Shown: positions 1 through 8,325, counted from the first letter of the stretch. The stretch is 64,000 nucleotides of DNA from Pseudomonas putida S13.1.2 (GCF_000498395.2 NZ_CP010979.1:3720001-3784000); one strand, 5' to 3'. A program made the numbers and translations. The notes: a model not told the origin generated them from the sequence alone.

Positions 1-685
1 TCTCGTCGAGCATGCTCGGGCTGCCGCAGATCATCGCACGGTCGTCCTGCGGGTTGATCGGTGGCAGACCGATGTCGCTGAACAGCTTGCCGCTGCGCAT
101 CAGGTCGGTCAGGCGGCCCTGGTTCTCGAACGGCTCGCGGGTAACGGTCGGGTAGTAGATCAGCTTGTCGCGGACCGATTCACCGAAGAACTCGTTCTGC
201 GGCAGGTGCTCGGTGATGAACTCGCGGTAGGCCACTTCGTTCACGTAACGCACGCCGTGCACCAGGATCACTTTTTCGAAGCGCTCGTAGGTTTCCGGGT
301 CCTGGATCACGCTCATGAACGGCGCAAGGCCAGTGCCGGTGCTCAGCAGGTACAGGTGCTTGCCCGGGTTCAGGTCGTCGAGTACCAGGGTACCGGTAGG
401 CTTCTTGCTGATGATGATCTCATCGCCTTCCTTCAGGTGCTGCAGCTGCGAGGTCAGCGGGCCGTCCGGCACCTTGATGCTGAAGAACTCCAGGTGCTCT
501 TCCCAGTTCGGCGAGGCGATGGAATAGGCACGCATGAGCGGACGGCCGCTTTCCTGCTGCAGGCCGATCATCACGAACTGACCGTTCTCGAAGCGCAGCC
601 CCGGGTCGCGGGTGCACTTGAAGCTGAACAGGGTGTCGTTCCAGTGGTGCACACTGAGGACACGTTCGTGGTTCATGTTGCTCAT
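1..685 (-). CDS. fpr: Ferredoxin-NADP(+) reductase, C-terminus cut by window edge
   Basis: FAD-dependent enzyme that moves electrons between NADPH and ferredoxin or flavodoxin in the cytoplasm, linked to oxidative-stress and iron-sulfur metabolism. The translation starts MSNMNHERVLSVHHWND and shows the FAD-binding motif RAYS at residues 52-55, an NADP-site GTGLAPF and a late CGSPSMLDE. About 228 codons are visible; the family is about 258 aa, so roughly the last 30 residues lie outside the window. The start at 685 has an upstream GGAG. It is divergent from finR, whose product is known in P. putida to be needed for induction of this gene. Family assignment is seen directly; the regulatory link is established knowledge. 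Confidence 0.93.
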   Translation of the reverse strand, partial: MSNMNHERVLSVHHWNDTLFSFKCTRDPGLRFENGQFVMIGLQQESGRPLMRAYSIASPNWEEHLEFFSIKVPDGPLTSQLQHLKEGDEIIISKKPTGTLVLDDLNPGKHLYLLSTGTGLAPFMSVIQDPETYERFEKVILVHGVRYVNEVAYREFITEHLPQNEFFGESVRDKLIYYPTVTREPFENQGRLTDLMRSGKLFSDIGLPPINPQDDRAMICGSPSMLDE

Positions 686-737
686 CGATGGGGCTCCTGA
701 AGAAAAACGCGGCGCGCAAAACGCGCAGTTGCGCGAT

Positions 738-783
738 AGTTTAGGGGCAGCGACAATATCTGTTAACTGGATTATCAAGATAT
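738..783 (-). promoter_or_regulatory. fpr promoter with candidate FinR inverted repeat
   Basis: On the minus strand TTAACA (761-766) lies 17 bp from TAAACT (738-743), a good sigma-70 spacing for fpr. A perfect 6-bp inverted repeat, ATATCT (756-761) and AGATAT (778-783), brackets the -35 element. That placement fits a LysR-type activator. The assignment to FinR is inference from gene position. Confidence 0.5.
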
Positions 784-803
784 GTGTTATCGGTTATATC
801 GAT

Positions 804-1730
804 ATGCGATTCACACTCCGTCAACTGCAAGTCTTCGTCGCCGTCGCACAGCACCAAAGCGTCTCCCGGGCCGCTAGCCTGCTGGCGTTGTCGCAGTCGG
901 CCGCCAGCACTTCCATCACCGAACTGGAGCGCCAATCGAGCTGCCAGTTGTTCGACCGTGCCGGCAAGCGCCTGGCCCTCAACGCCCTGGGCCATCAACT
1001 GCTGCCACAGGCGGTGGCCCTGCTCGACCAGGCCAAGGAAATCGAAGACCTGCTCAATGGCAAGTCCGGCTTCGGATCGCTGGCGGTCGGCGCCACGCTG
1101 ACCATCGGCAACTACCTGGCCACCCTGCTGATCGGCAGCTTCATGCAGACCCACCCGGAAAGCCAGGTCAAGCTGCATGTGCAGAACACTGTGCATATCG
1201 TGCAACAGGTCGCGCACTACGAAATTGATCTGGGTCTAATCGAAGGTGACTGCAACCACCCCGACCTGGAAGTGCAGCCGTGGGTCGAGGACGAATTGGT
1301 GGTGTTCTGTGCGCCGCAGCATCCGCTGGCCAAGTTGGGCCGTGCCGATATCGAAAGCCTGTCGCAAGAGGCGTGGATTTTACGCGAGCAAGGCTCCGGC
1401 ACCCGCCTCACCTTCGACCAGGCCATGCGCCATCACCGCGCAAACCTCAACATCCGCCTGGAGCTGGAACACACCGAAGCGATCAAGCGCGCGGTGGAAT
1501 CGGGCCTGGGCATTGGCTGTATCTCGCGCCTGGCGCTGCGTGACGCCTTCCGCCGAGGCAGCCTGGTACCGGTAGAAACGCCGGAACTGGACCTGATGCG
1601 CCAGTTCTACTTCATCTGGCACAAACAGAAGTACCAGACCTCGGCGATGCGCGAATTTCTGGAACTGTGCCGCAACTTCACTGCGGGCTATACCCGCAGT
1701 GACGAAATCGTGCTGCCGCCAATCGCTTAA
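804..1730 (+). CDS. finR: LysR-type regulator of fpr
   Basis: Predicted transcription factor of 308 aa with an N-terminal winged helix-turn-helix (about residues 3-62) and a C-terminal LysR effector-binding domain. The family-typical opening MRFTLRQLQVFVAVAQ sets the start at 804; an upstream in-frame extension to 612 would overlap the fpr coding region and lacks homology-like content. It is divergent from fpr with 118 bp between the start codons. In P. putida the LysR regulator next to fpr is FinR, an activator responding to superoxide and related stress. Its stop codon overlaps the stop of convergent dgkA by 2 bases (TTAA). Confidence 0.88.
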   Translation: MRFTLRQLQVFVAVAQHQSVSRAASLLALSQSAASTSITELERQSSCQLFDRAGKRLALNALGHQLLPQAVALLDQAKEIEDLLNGKSGFGSLAVGATLTIGNYLATLLIGSFMQTHPESQVKLHVQNTVHIVQQVAHYEIDLGLIEGDCNHPDLEVQPWVEDELVVFCAPQHPLAKLGRADIESLSQEAWILREQGSGTRLTFDQAMRHHRANLNIRLELEHTEAIKRAVESGLGIGCISRLALRDAFRRGSLVPVETPELDLMRQFYFIWHKQKYQTSAMREFLELCRNFTAGYTRSDEIVLPPIA

Positions 1731-2092
1731 AGCAGGATCACGCCCCACACCAGCGCCACCATGGTCAGTGCCACCAGTTGCGCGGCGCTGCCCATGTCCT
1801 TGGCGTTTTTCGACAGCGGGTGGCGCTCCAGCGAGATGCGGTCGATGGCCGCCTCCACCGCCGAGTTGAACAGCTCGACGATCAGCCCCAACAAGCACAC
1901 CGCGATCATGATCGCCCGCTCCGCACGGCTGACCGGCAGCCAGAAGGCGATCGGGATCAGCAGCACGTTGAGCAGCACCAGTTGGCGGAATGCGGCCTCA
2001 CCCTTGAAGGCGGCGCGCAGGCCGTCCAGCGAGTAACCGGCGGCGTTGAAGATGCGTTTAAGGCCGGTCTGGCCCTTGAATGGCGATGTCAT
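1727..2092 (-). CDS. dgkA: Diacylglycerol kinase
   Basis: Small inner-membrane kinase of 121 aa that recycles diacylglycerol to phosphatidic acid, for example after membrane-derived oligosaccharide synthesis. The protein has three hydrophobic segments and the family signature ELFNSAVEAAIDRIS in the first half of the second segment. I chose the ATG at 2092; a GTG three codons upstream (2101) is also in frame. It faces finR tail to tail with overlapping stops and is followed upstream by erdR, the same order I recall in other Pseudomonas. Confidence 0.92.
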   Translation of the reverse strand: MTSPFKGQTGLKRIFNAAGYSLDGLRAAFKGEAAFRQLVLLNVLLIPIAFWLPVSRAERAIMIAVCLLGLIVELFNSAVEAAIDRISLERHPLSKNAKDMGSAAQLVALTMVALVWGVILL

Positions 2093-2165
2093 GTGGGTCA
2101 CTTAACAACAGAAAGGCCAGCAGACTAGACCGGCACGGGTCAAAAAAGCGTGAAGCCACGCGCAG

Positions 2166-2816
2166 TCAGTTGCTCGCAACCGATTCAAGTTGTTGCAGCA
2201 GCAGCGCGGCCTGGGTACGGGTACGCACGCCCAGCTTGCGGAAAATCGCAGTCACATGCGCCTTGATGGTGGCCTCGGAAACACTCAGCTCATACGCAAT
2301 CTGCTTGTTCAGCAAGCCCTCGCAGACCATCGTCAGCACGCGGAACTGCTGCGGCGTGAGGCTGGCCAGGCCTTCACTGGCGGCCTTGGCTTCGGCCGAG
2401 ACATCGACCTTTTCGAACGCCTGCGGCGGCCACCAGACCTCGCCATCGAGCACCTTGCGCACGGCGTCCTGGATCACTTCCAGGGTGCTGGACTTGGGAA
2501 TGAAGCCACTGGCGCCAAACTCACGGGACTTGACCACCACGGCGGCCTCTTCCTGCGCCGACACCATCACCACGGGGATCTGCGGGTATTGCCCGCGCAG
2601 CAGCACCAGCCCGGAAAAACCATAAGCACCCGGCATGTTCAAGTCCAGCAGTACCAGGTCCCAGTCGGCTTTTTCGCTCAGGCGGGTTTCCAGTTCGGCA
2701 ATGCTTGCGACTTCGACCAGGCGCACATCCGGGCCCAGGCCAAGGGTAACGGCCTGGCGCAGGGCGCCACGGAACAGCGGGTGGTCATCGGCAATCAGGA
2801 TTTCGTAAGTGGCCAT
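2166..2816 (-). CDS. erdR: LuxR-family response regulator ErdR
   Basis: Two-component response regulator of 216 aa. An N-terminal receiver domain carries the acidic pair D10-D11 and the phosphoacceptor D58 (LVLLDLNMPG). A C-terminal NarL/LuxR helix-turn-helix lies around residues 160-205 (NKQIAYELSVSEATIKAH). No cognate kinase gene is adjacent. In P. aeruginosa and P. putida the regulator next to dgkA is ErdR, involved with the MxtR/CrbS kinase in acetate and ethanol metabolism. The symbol rests on this context and the domain layout. Confidence 0.8.
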   Translation of the reverse strand: MATYEILIADDHPLFRGALRQAVTLGLGPDVRLVEVASIAELETRLSEKADWDLVLLDLNMPGAYGFSGLVLLRGQYPQIPVVMVSAQEEAAVVVKSREFGASGFIPKSSTLEVIQDAVRKVLDGEVWWPPQAFEKVDVSAEAKAASEGLASLTPQQFRVLTMVCEGLLNKQIAYELSVSEATIKAHVTAIFRKLGVRTRTQAALLLQQLESVASN

Positions 2817-2994
2817 CGATCAAAGGATCCTGTTCTATGCCAGGCGCTCGGGGGATTGAGAAGCGCCCGGCGGGGAATCGGCGCCAAGGATGCCGAGCAC
2901 GGTCAAGGGTGGTCAAGCCATTGCCCTGCCGTCTCGCCCACCCTGGCTGCCAGCCCTGTCATTATGAACCAAAGCGGGGGTTGTGCCCCTTGGA

Positions 2995-3705
2995 CTATAG
3001 GAAGGTATGCAAACGCTGGTGGGTGTCGTCCTGATCATCCAGCGGGAGACGCCGCTTGCCGCTCAGGTAATGCAGGCTGAACACATCCAGGTAGGCATCC
3101 AGCGCCTGCGAGGCCTGGCTGTCGCCGGCCAGGTCCAGGCACATGGCTGCGACCTCTGCCGTGCAGAAGTGATCGTCGCGCTTGGAGCGCCGCAGGCGAT
3201 AGCGCGACATCTGCTCGGCCTGCAGGCTCAACACCGGGAAGCGGTCCAGGTACGGGCTTTTGCGGAACATCTTGCGGGCTTCGGTCCAGGTGGCATCCAG
3301 CAGGATGAACAGCGGGCGCTTGCCCGGCTCACGCGCCACCTCGCTGACCACCCGCTGCTCGGCCACAAATTCACCGGGGAAGACAATATAGGGCTGCCAG
3401 TGCGGGTCGTCCAGCAAGGCCAGCAAGCGCTCGTCGACCGAGGTGCGCAGCCAGCCAAAGGCCCAGGTGTCCTGGATCAGGTCGGCAATCAGCCAGCCGG
3501 TGTTGGTCGGCTTCAACGGCTCGGTGTCATGCATCAGCAGGCACACGCCCGACTCGGCCTGCACCCGAGGCTTCCAGGCACACAGGCAATGGGTGGCGAT
3601 GACCCGGCAATCCGGGCAGCGCTCGGCACGCGAGCCACGGGCGATGAAAGGTTTGTTGCTGCGGGCCAGGCGTTCGGCGCGCAGGCGCGCTACCGCGTGG
3701 CTCAT
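2995..3705 (-). CDS. DTW-domain tRNA-uridine aminocarboxypropyltransferase (TapT/YfiP-like)
   Basis: Member of the DTW family, whose E. coli relative TapT makes acp3U at position 47 of tRNA using S-adenosylmethionine. The 236-aa protein has an N-terminal cysteine cluster CPDCRVIATHCLC, likely a zinc site, and the signature LDATWTEARKMF with the D-x-T-W core. The start at 3705 (MSHAVARLRAERLARS) is favoured over an extension to 3906, which would cross a strong divergent -10 element. Nothing in the context narrows the substrate further. Confidence 0.82.
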   Translation of the reverse strand: MSHAVARLRAERLARSNKPFIARGSRAERCPDCRVIATHCLCAWKPRVQAESGVCLLMHDTEPLKPTNTGWLIADLIQDTWAFGWLRTSVDERLLALLDDPHWQPYIVFPGEFVAEQRVVSEVAREPGKRPLFILLDATWTEARKMFRKSPYLDRFPVLSLQAEQMSRYRLRRSKRDDHFCTAEVAAMCLDLAGDSQASQALDAYLDVFSLHYLSGKRRLPLDDQDDTHQRLHTFL

Positions 3706-3790
3706 GCCGGCAGGCCTCTGGACAGGTACGAAATGGGCACAAGGATGACTCGGAAAAAACAAGGCGGCCAGTTTAGCAGAACAGAGGGCA

Positions 3791-3824
3791 TTTACTGTGC
3801 AGCTGGCAAGGCGCCCCTTATAAT
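3791..3824 (+). promoter_or_regulatory. Candidate promoter of the secreted-protein gene at 3924
   Basis: A perfect TATAAT -10 lies at 3819-3824, about 100 bases before the start codon. The -35 is weak (TGTGCA at 3796-3801 with a 17-bp spacer). It sits in the divergent gap with the DTW gene. Confidence 0.45.
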
Positions 3825-3923
3825 CGACACCTACCGTGCCCGAAGCTCGCGCCTGCGCGACTTTAACTGAACGCCGTCGACCTGCGCATGTCAAAGCGCC
3901 AGTCATCGAACCAGGAGAGATTC

Positions 3924-4346
3924 ATGCTGCGCCTTATCGTCCCCGCCCTGAGCCTGCTACTCGCTCTGCCCCTGGCAGCCCAGGCAGCCTCCAAGCAGGA
4001 TTACGACCTGAACACGACATTGCAAAAGGTCGCAAGAGAAAGCAGCGTCGGTACCCCACGCGCCATCAACGAGGACATCCTCGACCAAGGCTACACGGTG
4101 GAAGGCAAGGCGCTGGTCAACCACCTGAGCGTACGCCCGAGCCACGCCGAGCGCATGCAGGCCAATCCCGAGCAGGTACGCAGCCAGCTGGGCGACAGCG
4201 TCTGTCGCAACAGCGGTTTCCGCAACCTGATGTCCAAGGGCGCGGTCATGGTCTACCGCTTCACGGTGTACAAGACCAACCAGCCAATCATGGACCAGGC
4301 CTTCGACAGTGCCAGCTGCGTGGCCGGCAACAAGAAAAAGAAGTGA
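3924..4346 (+). CDS. Secreted protein of the PA3611 (QSregVF) family
   Basis: Exported protein of 140 aa. The first 22 or so residues form a clear signal peptide (MLRLIVPALSLLLALPLAA, cleavage after AQA), followed by a hydrophilic domain with two cysteines and a lysine-rich tail. It resembles PA3611 of P. aeruginosa, annotated from structural genomics as a quorum-sensing-regulated virulence-factor-like protein; the biochemical function is unknown. AGGAGAG at 3912-3918 sets the ATG at 3924 rather than the in-frame ATG at 3888. P. putida lacks the P. aeruginosa circuit, so I would not assume quorum control here. Confidence 0.78.
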   Translation: MLRLIVPALSLLLALPLAAQAASKQDYDLNTTLQKVARESSVGTPRAINEDILDQGYTVEGKALVNHLSVRPSHAERMQANPEQVRSQLGDSVCRNSGFRNLMSKGAVMVYRFTVYKTNQPIMDQAFDSASCVAGNKKKK

Positions 4347-4360
4347 CAGCGGCTTTCTAG

Positions 4361-4570
4361 CTACACTTTCTCCTCCTCGCGGGCGCGCCAGTGCCCTTCG
4401 GCGGCATCGGCGCGCATCTCGGCCAACAACGCCTGCAGGTAGCGCGACTGGCACTCTAACCCCGCCAACCTGCGGCAGCACTCATCCTCAAGGCTCAAGT
4501 GATGCACTTGAGCCGCACTCTCCAGCTGCTGATAGAGCTGCCGGTCCACCTCGATGGTCAAGCGATGCAT
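4361..4570 (-). CDS. Small ribbon-helix-helix-like protein
   Basis: Unrecognised protein of 69 aa. The N-terminus MHRLTIEVDRQLYQQLESAA reads like a ribbon-helix-helix DNA-binding strand followed by a helix, as in Arc/MetJ and FitA-type antitoxins; the C-terminal half is charged and helical. A purine-rich GGAGGTGGCGGT precedes the ATG at 4570. It is convergent with the secreted-protein gene and has no toxin gene beside it. It could be an orphan antitoxin or a small repressor; I cannot name a target. Confidence 0.65.
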   Translation of the reverse strand: MHRLTIEVDRQLYQQLESAAQVHHLSLEDECCRRLAGLECQSRYLQALLAEMRADAAEGHWRAREEEKV

Positions 4571-4730
4571 ACCGCCACCTCCTGCATCGATACGTTTCGC
4601 TTTACCAGTTAACCAAACCCCTGCTTGCAGTGGCCACATACCGACGGGCGGCTGCGCGAAACAGCCCGGCACGATTCGGCGCGAGGGTCTAGATTGAGGT
4701 CAGAGGTATTGGTGCAGAAGGAGACGTTGC

Positions 4731-5849
4731 ATGCCTTACCAAGCGAATGAGCTGCTATTCAGCCACTTCCGTGACAACAATATCGACCTGAGCAACATCG
4801 ACGCACAACTGCAACTGGTGGCCCCCAACAGCCCCAACCTGCCGCTGTACCGCGACATGATGCTGACCGTCCTGCGCATGGCCCATGACGACAGTGACCG
4901 CTGGAGCGCCAAGATCACCCTGCAGGCCCTACGCGAACTGGACCAGGCGTTCCGCACGCTGCAGCGCTACAAGGGCCGGCGCAAGGTGACTGTGTTCGGC
5001 TCGGCGCGTACCCCGCTGGAGCACCCGATGTACGCCCTGGCCCGCGAGTTGGGCGCCACCCTGGCGCGCTCCGACCTGATGGTCATCACCGGTGCAGGCG
5101 GCGGCATCATGGCTGCCGCCCACGAAGGCGCTGGCAGCGACCACAGCCTGGGCTTCAACATCACCCTGCCCTTCGAGCAACACGCCAACCCGACCGTGGA
5201 CGGCACCGACAAGCTGTTGCCCTTCCATTTCTTCTTTATCCGCAAGCTGTTCTTCGTCAAAGAGGCGGATGGCCTGGTGCTGTGCCCGGGCGGTTTCGGC
5301 ACCCTGGATGAAGCGCTGGAAGTGCTGACACTGATCCAGACCGGCAAGAGCCCATTGGTACCGGTGGTGCTCCTGGACTCGCCCGGCGGCAGTTTCTGGC
5401 GTGACTGCCTGGACTTCATCAGCCGCCAACTGGAAGAAAACCGCTATATCCTGCCCAGCGACCTGAAGCTGGTGCGCCTGGTGCACAGTGCCGACGAGGC
5501 GGTAGAGGAAATCAACCAGTTCTACAGCAACTACCACTCCAGCCGCTGGCTGAAAAACCAGTTCGTGATCCGCATGCACCACCCACTCAGCGAAGCAGCG
5601 CTATTTGATATTCAGGAAGGCTTTGCCGACTTGCGCCTGAGTGGCAAATATCACCAGCAAGCGGATAGCAGTGCCGAACATGAAGTGGGCAACTTCAACC
5701 ACCTGACCCGGCTGTCGTTCGCCTTCAATGGCCGCGACCAGGGCCGGCTGCGCGAGCTGGTGGATTTCATCAACTTGTCGGAGAACTGGGCCAAGCCTCA
5801 GCCAATGCATACCACGCAGCGGGCCAGGGAGGCGTTGAAGGTCAGTTAA
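4731..5849 (+). CDS. LOG-family (TIGR00730-like) nucleotide 5'-monophosphate phosphoribohydrolase
   Basis: Cytoplasmic Rossmann-fold protein of 372 aa with the LOG motifs: VFGSARTPLEHP near residue 90, GAGGGIMAAAHEGA near 120 and PGGFGTLDEAL near 185. LOG enzymes release adenine from AMP or cytokinin nucleotides. This version is longer than the usual 190-280 aa family members, with an extra N-terminal helical part (about 80 residues) and a C-terminal extension. The PGGxGTxxE arginine/glutamate site looks intact. A strong AAGGAGA precedes the ATG. The real substrate in Pseudomonas is not known to me. Confidence 0.82.
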   Translation: MPYQANELLFSHFRDNNIDLSNIDAQLQLVAPNSPNLPLYRDMMLTVLRMAHDDSDRWSAKITLQALRELDQAFRTLQRYKGRRKVTVFGSARTPLEHPMYALARELGATLARSDLMVITGAGGGIMAAAHEGAGSDHSLGFNITLPFEQHANPTVDGTDKLLPFHFFFIRKLFFVKEADGLVLCPGGFGTLDEALEVLTLIQTGKSPLVPVVLLDSPGGSFWRDCLDFISRQLEENRYILPSDLKLVRLVHSADEAVEEINQFYSNYHSSRWLKNQFVIRMHHPLSEAALFDIQEGFADLRLSGKYHQQADSSAEHEVGNFNHLTRLSFAFNGRDQGRLRELVDFINLSENWAKPQPMHTTQRAREALKVS

Positions 5850-5865
5850 TAGGTGTCGCCTGTTT

Positions 5866-5968
5866 GGGGCCGCTCTGCGACCCTTTCGCGACACAAGGCC
5901 GCTCCTACAGACGATCGCGAATACCTGTAGGAGCGGCCTTGTGTCGCGAAAGGCCGCAGAGCGGCCCC
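5866..5968. repeat. Inverted REP pair (BIME-like), class A
   Basis: Two REP units face each other around a 14-nt loop. The arms CTTTCGCGACACAAGGCCGC...CTACAG match exactly over 28 nt and are flanked by exact outer arms GGGGCCGCTCTGCG and CGCAGAGCGGCCCC. It lies between the convergent ends of the LOG gene and recX. Confidence 0.9.
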
Positions 5969-5984
5969 AGCATTTCAGCAATGG

Positions 5985-6455
5985 TCAGTAATCGTCGAGA
6001 TCACGCCCGCTGAGCAGGCGGCCGATCATGTCCATGGGGAAACCCCGGTAAGCCAGAAACCGGGTTTGCTGGGCACGGCTGCGCGGATCCTGCGGGCGCT
6101 GCCCGGCAAACTTGCGCTGCCAGACGTCACGCATGCGCTCGCGCCAATCCACCTCGCTCTCGCGCAATGCCTGCTCGATATCAGCACGCGCCAGGCCACG
6201 CTGGCCCAGCTCCTCGCGAATACGCGAAGGGCCGTAGCCAGCGCTTGAACGGTACCTGATGAAGCTTTCGAGGTAGCGGGCTTCGCAAAGCAGCCCTTCT
6301 TCGGCGAGCCGGTCGAGTTCAGGCTCGATCAGCTCATCCGAAGCGCCGCGCTGGCGCAACTTGCGCGTCAGCTCGACGCGACCGTGCTCACGTCGCGCGA
6401 GCAGGTCCATGGCTGTCCGCCGAATGGCGACGGGGGTGTCGAGTACGGCGGACAT
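5985..6455 (-). CDS. recX: Regulatory protein RecX
   Basis: Modulator that inhibits RecA filament growth. The 156-aa protein shows the repeated three-helix RecX pattern, for example ARREHGRVELTRKLRQRG and GPSRIREELGQRGL. It lies 20 bases after recA on the same strand, the usual recA-recX operon, so expression should follow the SOS response by read-through. The start MSAVLDTPVAIRRTA at 6455 leaves no overlap with recA. A REP pair follows the stop. Confidence 0.95.
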   Translation of the reverse strand: MSAVLDTPVAIRRTAMDLLARREHGRVELTRKLRQRGASDELIEPELDRLAEEGLLCEARYLESFIRYRSSAGYGPSRIREELGQRGLARADIEQALRESEVDWRERMRDVWQRKFAGQRPQDPRSRAQQTRFLAYRGFPMDMIGRLLSGRDLDDY

Positions 6456-6475
6456 GTTGGCTATCTACCGCGCAA

Positions 6476-7543
6476 TCAATAACCGGCTTCGGCGTCGGCC
6501 ACATCGTCGGCACTGGCATCAACGGCTGCAGCCTTGCTGGCTTCAGCGGCAGCACCGGCTTTCAGCAGCTTTTCACGGATCTGCTTCTCGATCTCGGCAC
6601 CGATAGCCGGGTTCTCGGCCAGGTATTTGGCAGCGTTGGCTTTGCCTTGGCCGATCTTGTTGCCTTGGTAGGCGTACCAGGCACCCGACTTCTCGACCAG
6701 GCCTTGGGACACACCCAGGTCAATGATCTCGCCGTTACGGTAAATACCTTTGCCGTAAAGAATCTGGAACTCGGCCTGACGGAACGGCGGCGAGACCTTG
6801 TTCTTGACGATCTTGACGCGGGTTTCGCTACCGACCACCTCGTCGCCTTCCTTGACCGCACCGGTACGGCGGATGTCCAGACGAACCGAGGCGTAGAACT
6901 TCAGGGCGTTACCACCGGTGGTGGTTTCCGGGCTGCCGAACATCACGCCGATCTTCATACGAATCTGGTTGATGAAGATGACCAGGCAGTTGGCGTTCTT
7001 GATGTTACCGGTGATCTTGCGAAGCGCCTGGGACATCAGACGAGCCTGCAGGCCCACGTGCATGTCACCCATTTCGCCTTCGATCTCAGCCTTGGGCACC
7101 AGCGCGGCCACGGAGTCGACGATGATCACGTCAACGGCGTTGGAGCGCACCAGCATGTCAGTGATTTCCAGGGCCTGCTCGCCGGTGTCCGGCTGCGAGA
7201 CCAGCAGGTCGTCGACGTTGACGCCCAGCTTGCCGGCGTACTCAGGGTCGAGGGCGTGTTCGGCGTCGACGAAGGCGCAGGTGGCACCGTTCTTCTGGGC
7301 TTCGGCGATGACCGACAGCGTCAGTGTGGTCTTACCCGACGATTCCGGGCCATAGATCTCGACGATACGGCCTTTTGGCAGGCCGCCGATGCCCAGCGCA
7401 ATATCCAGGCCCAGCGAGCCGGTGGAAATGGCAGGAATGCCTTGGCGCTCCTGATCACCCATGCGCATGACCGCGCCTTTGCCGAATTGGCGTTCGATCT
7501 GACCCAGGGCCGCAGCCAAGGCGCGCTTCTTGTTGTCGTCCAT
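6476..7543 (-). CDS. recA: Recombinase RecA
   Basis: Strand-exchange ATPase and co-protease for LexA. The 355-aa translation MDDNKKRALAAALGQIERQF is typical for P. putida. The Walker A motif GPESSGKT is at residues 65-72, and the L2 region and the conserved NQIRMKIGVMFG segment are present. The start at 7543 matches the family N-terminus; an in-frame extension upstream would run through the SOS box. recX follows after 20 bases. Regulation by LexA is expected from the operator at 7585-7604. Confidence 0.98.
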   Translation of the reverse strand: MDDNKKRALAAALGQIERQFGKGAVMRMGDQERQGIPAISTGSLGLDIALGIGGLPKGRIVEIYGPESSGKTTLTLSVIAEAQKNGATCAFVDAEHALDPEYAGKLGVNVDDLLVSQPDTGEQALEITDMLVRSNAVDVIIVDSVAALVPKAEIEGEMGDMHVGLQARLMSQALRKITGNIKNANCLVIFINQIRMKIGVMFGSPETTTGGNALKFYASVRLDIRRTGAVKEGDEVVGSETRVKIVKNKVSPPFRQAEFQILYGKGIYRNGEIIDLGVSQGLVEKSGAWYAYQGNKIGQGKANAAKYLAENPAIGAEIEKQIREKLLKAGAAAEASKAAAVDASADDVADAEAGY

Positions 7544-7584
7544 TGAAATCCTCACGTGTTCGACTTGGCCCTGATGGCCGCAAT

Positions 7585-7604
7585 ACCTGTATAAGTAGCC
7601 AGTA
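7585..7604 (-). promoter_or_regulatory. LexA operator (SOS box) of recA
   Basis: On the minus strand the site reads TACTGGCTACTTATACAGGT, a CTG-N10-CAG box close to the E. coli consensus. It lies about 40 bases before the recA start codon. Confidence 0.88.
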
Positions 7605-7646
7605 TTATTCCACAGGCAGGCGCTCGCGCAAACCCCTGTCGTCGAT

Positions 7647-8129
7647 TTACTCGGCACCAAGCTGTAACAAGCCGTCTAACGCGGCGATCACCGTCTGTCG
7701 GCGCACAGCTTCGCGATCACCGTCGAACTGGCGGCGCTCGCTGAACACCCGGTTGCCGTCACCCCAGGCAAGCCACACCGTACCTACCGGTTTGGCCGGC
7801 GAACCACCGTCGGGCCCGGCCACACCGCTTACCGCCACGGCAAACCGCGCGCCGCTGGCGGCCTGGGCCCCTCGGACCATGGCCTCGACCACGTCCTGGC
7901 TGACCGCGCCCACCTGGCCGAACAAAGCCTCGGGCACGCCCAACAGGCGGGTTTTCTGGGCGTTGGAATAAGTCACGTAGCCAACCTCGAACCAGGCCGA
8001 GCTGCCAGGTATACGGGTGATGGCTTCGGCAATGCCACCGCCGGTGCAGGATTCGGCGGTAGCCACCTGTGCATTGAAACGGCGCAGGTGTTCACCCAGG
8101 CGGGTGGCAAGCGTGGTGATCGGGTCCAT
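7647..8129 (-). CDS. pncC: Nicotinamide-nucleotide amidase (CinA C-terminal family)
   Basis: Enzyme that deamidates nicotinamide mononucleotide to nicotinate mononucleotide in NAD recycling. The 160-aa protein is a stand-alone CinA C-terminal domain with the motifs ATAESCTGGGIAEAIT, GYVTYSN and AVSGVAGPDGGSPAKPVGTVW. The catalytic serine of the first motif and the glycine-rich VAGPDGG loop are intact. It lies just upstream of recA on the same strand, as in many proteobacteria; in Pseudomonas literature the gene is often called cinA. Confidence 0.94.
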   Translation of the reverse strand: MDPITTLATRLGEHLRRFNAQVATAESCTGGGIAEAITRIPGSSAWFEVGYVTYSNAQKTRLLGVPEALFGQVGAVSQDVVEAMVRGAQAASGARFAVAVSGVAGPDGGSPAKPVGTVWLAWGDGNRVFSERRQFDGDREAVRRQTVIAALDGLLQLGAE

Positions 8130-8174
8130 GTCGGGCTCCTGAAAGGCTGCACCTACCCTACCAGCTTGTGTGTT

Positions 8175-8324
8175 TCACTGATATTCGGCCAGCTCGCGAA
8201 GCCTGCGACCACAACGGCAGCAGGCCTGCCGTGAAATGACGATTTCGCCGACAAACACGCGCTCGACTTCGACAGGCTTGTGCCTGTACAGCCGGCACAG
8301 CGCAAGCCTGAGCCATTCGGTCAT
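8175..8324 (-). CDS. 49-aa CxxC protein, unrecognised
   Basis: Short gene read directly from the sequence. It encodes 49 residues starting MTEWLRLALCRLYRHKPVEV and ending LRELAEYQ. A QACCRCGRRL segment near residues 33-42 looks like half of a zinc ribbon (CCxxCG), and the protein is basic. The ATG lies one base after the stop of the upstream glycosyltransferase gene (TGA-T-ATG), so it is probably translated by coupling; no independent Shine-Dalgarno is obvious. Function unknown; small zinc-finger-like proteins are common in phage-derived gene sets. Confidence 0.6.
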   Translation of the reverse strand: MTEWLRLALCRLYRHKPVEVERVFVGEIVISRQACCRCGRRLRELAEYQ

Positions 8325-8325
8325 A

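Noticed and set aside
3836..4360. 174-codon frame overlapping the secreted-protein gene
   Set aside because: Alternate frame of a gene with a clear signal peptide and ribosome site; repetitive Pro/Arg composition.
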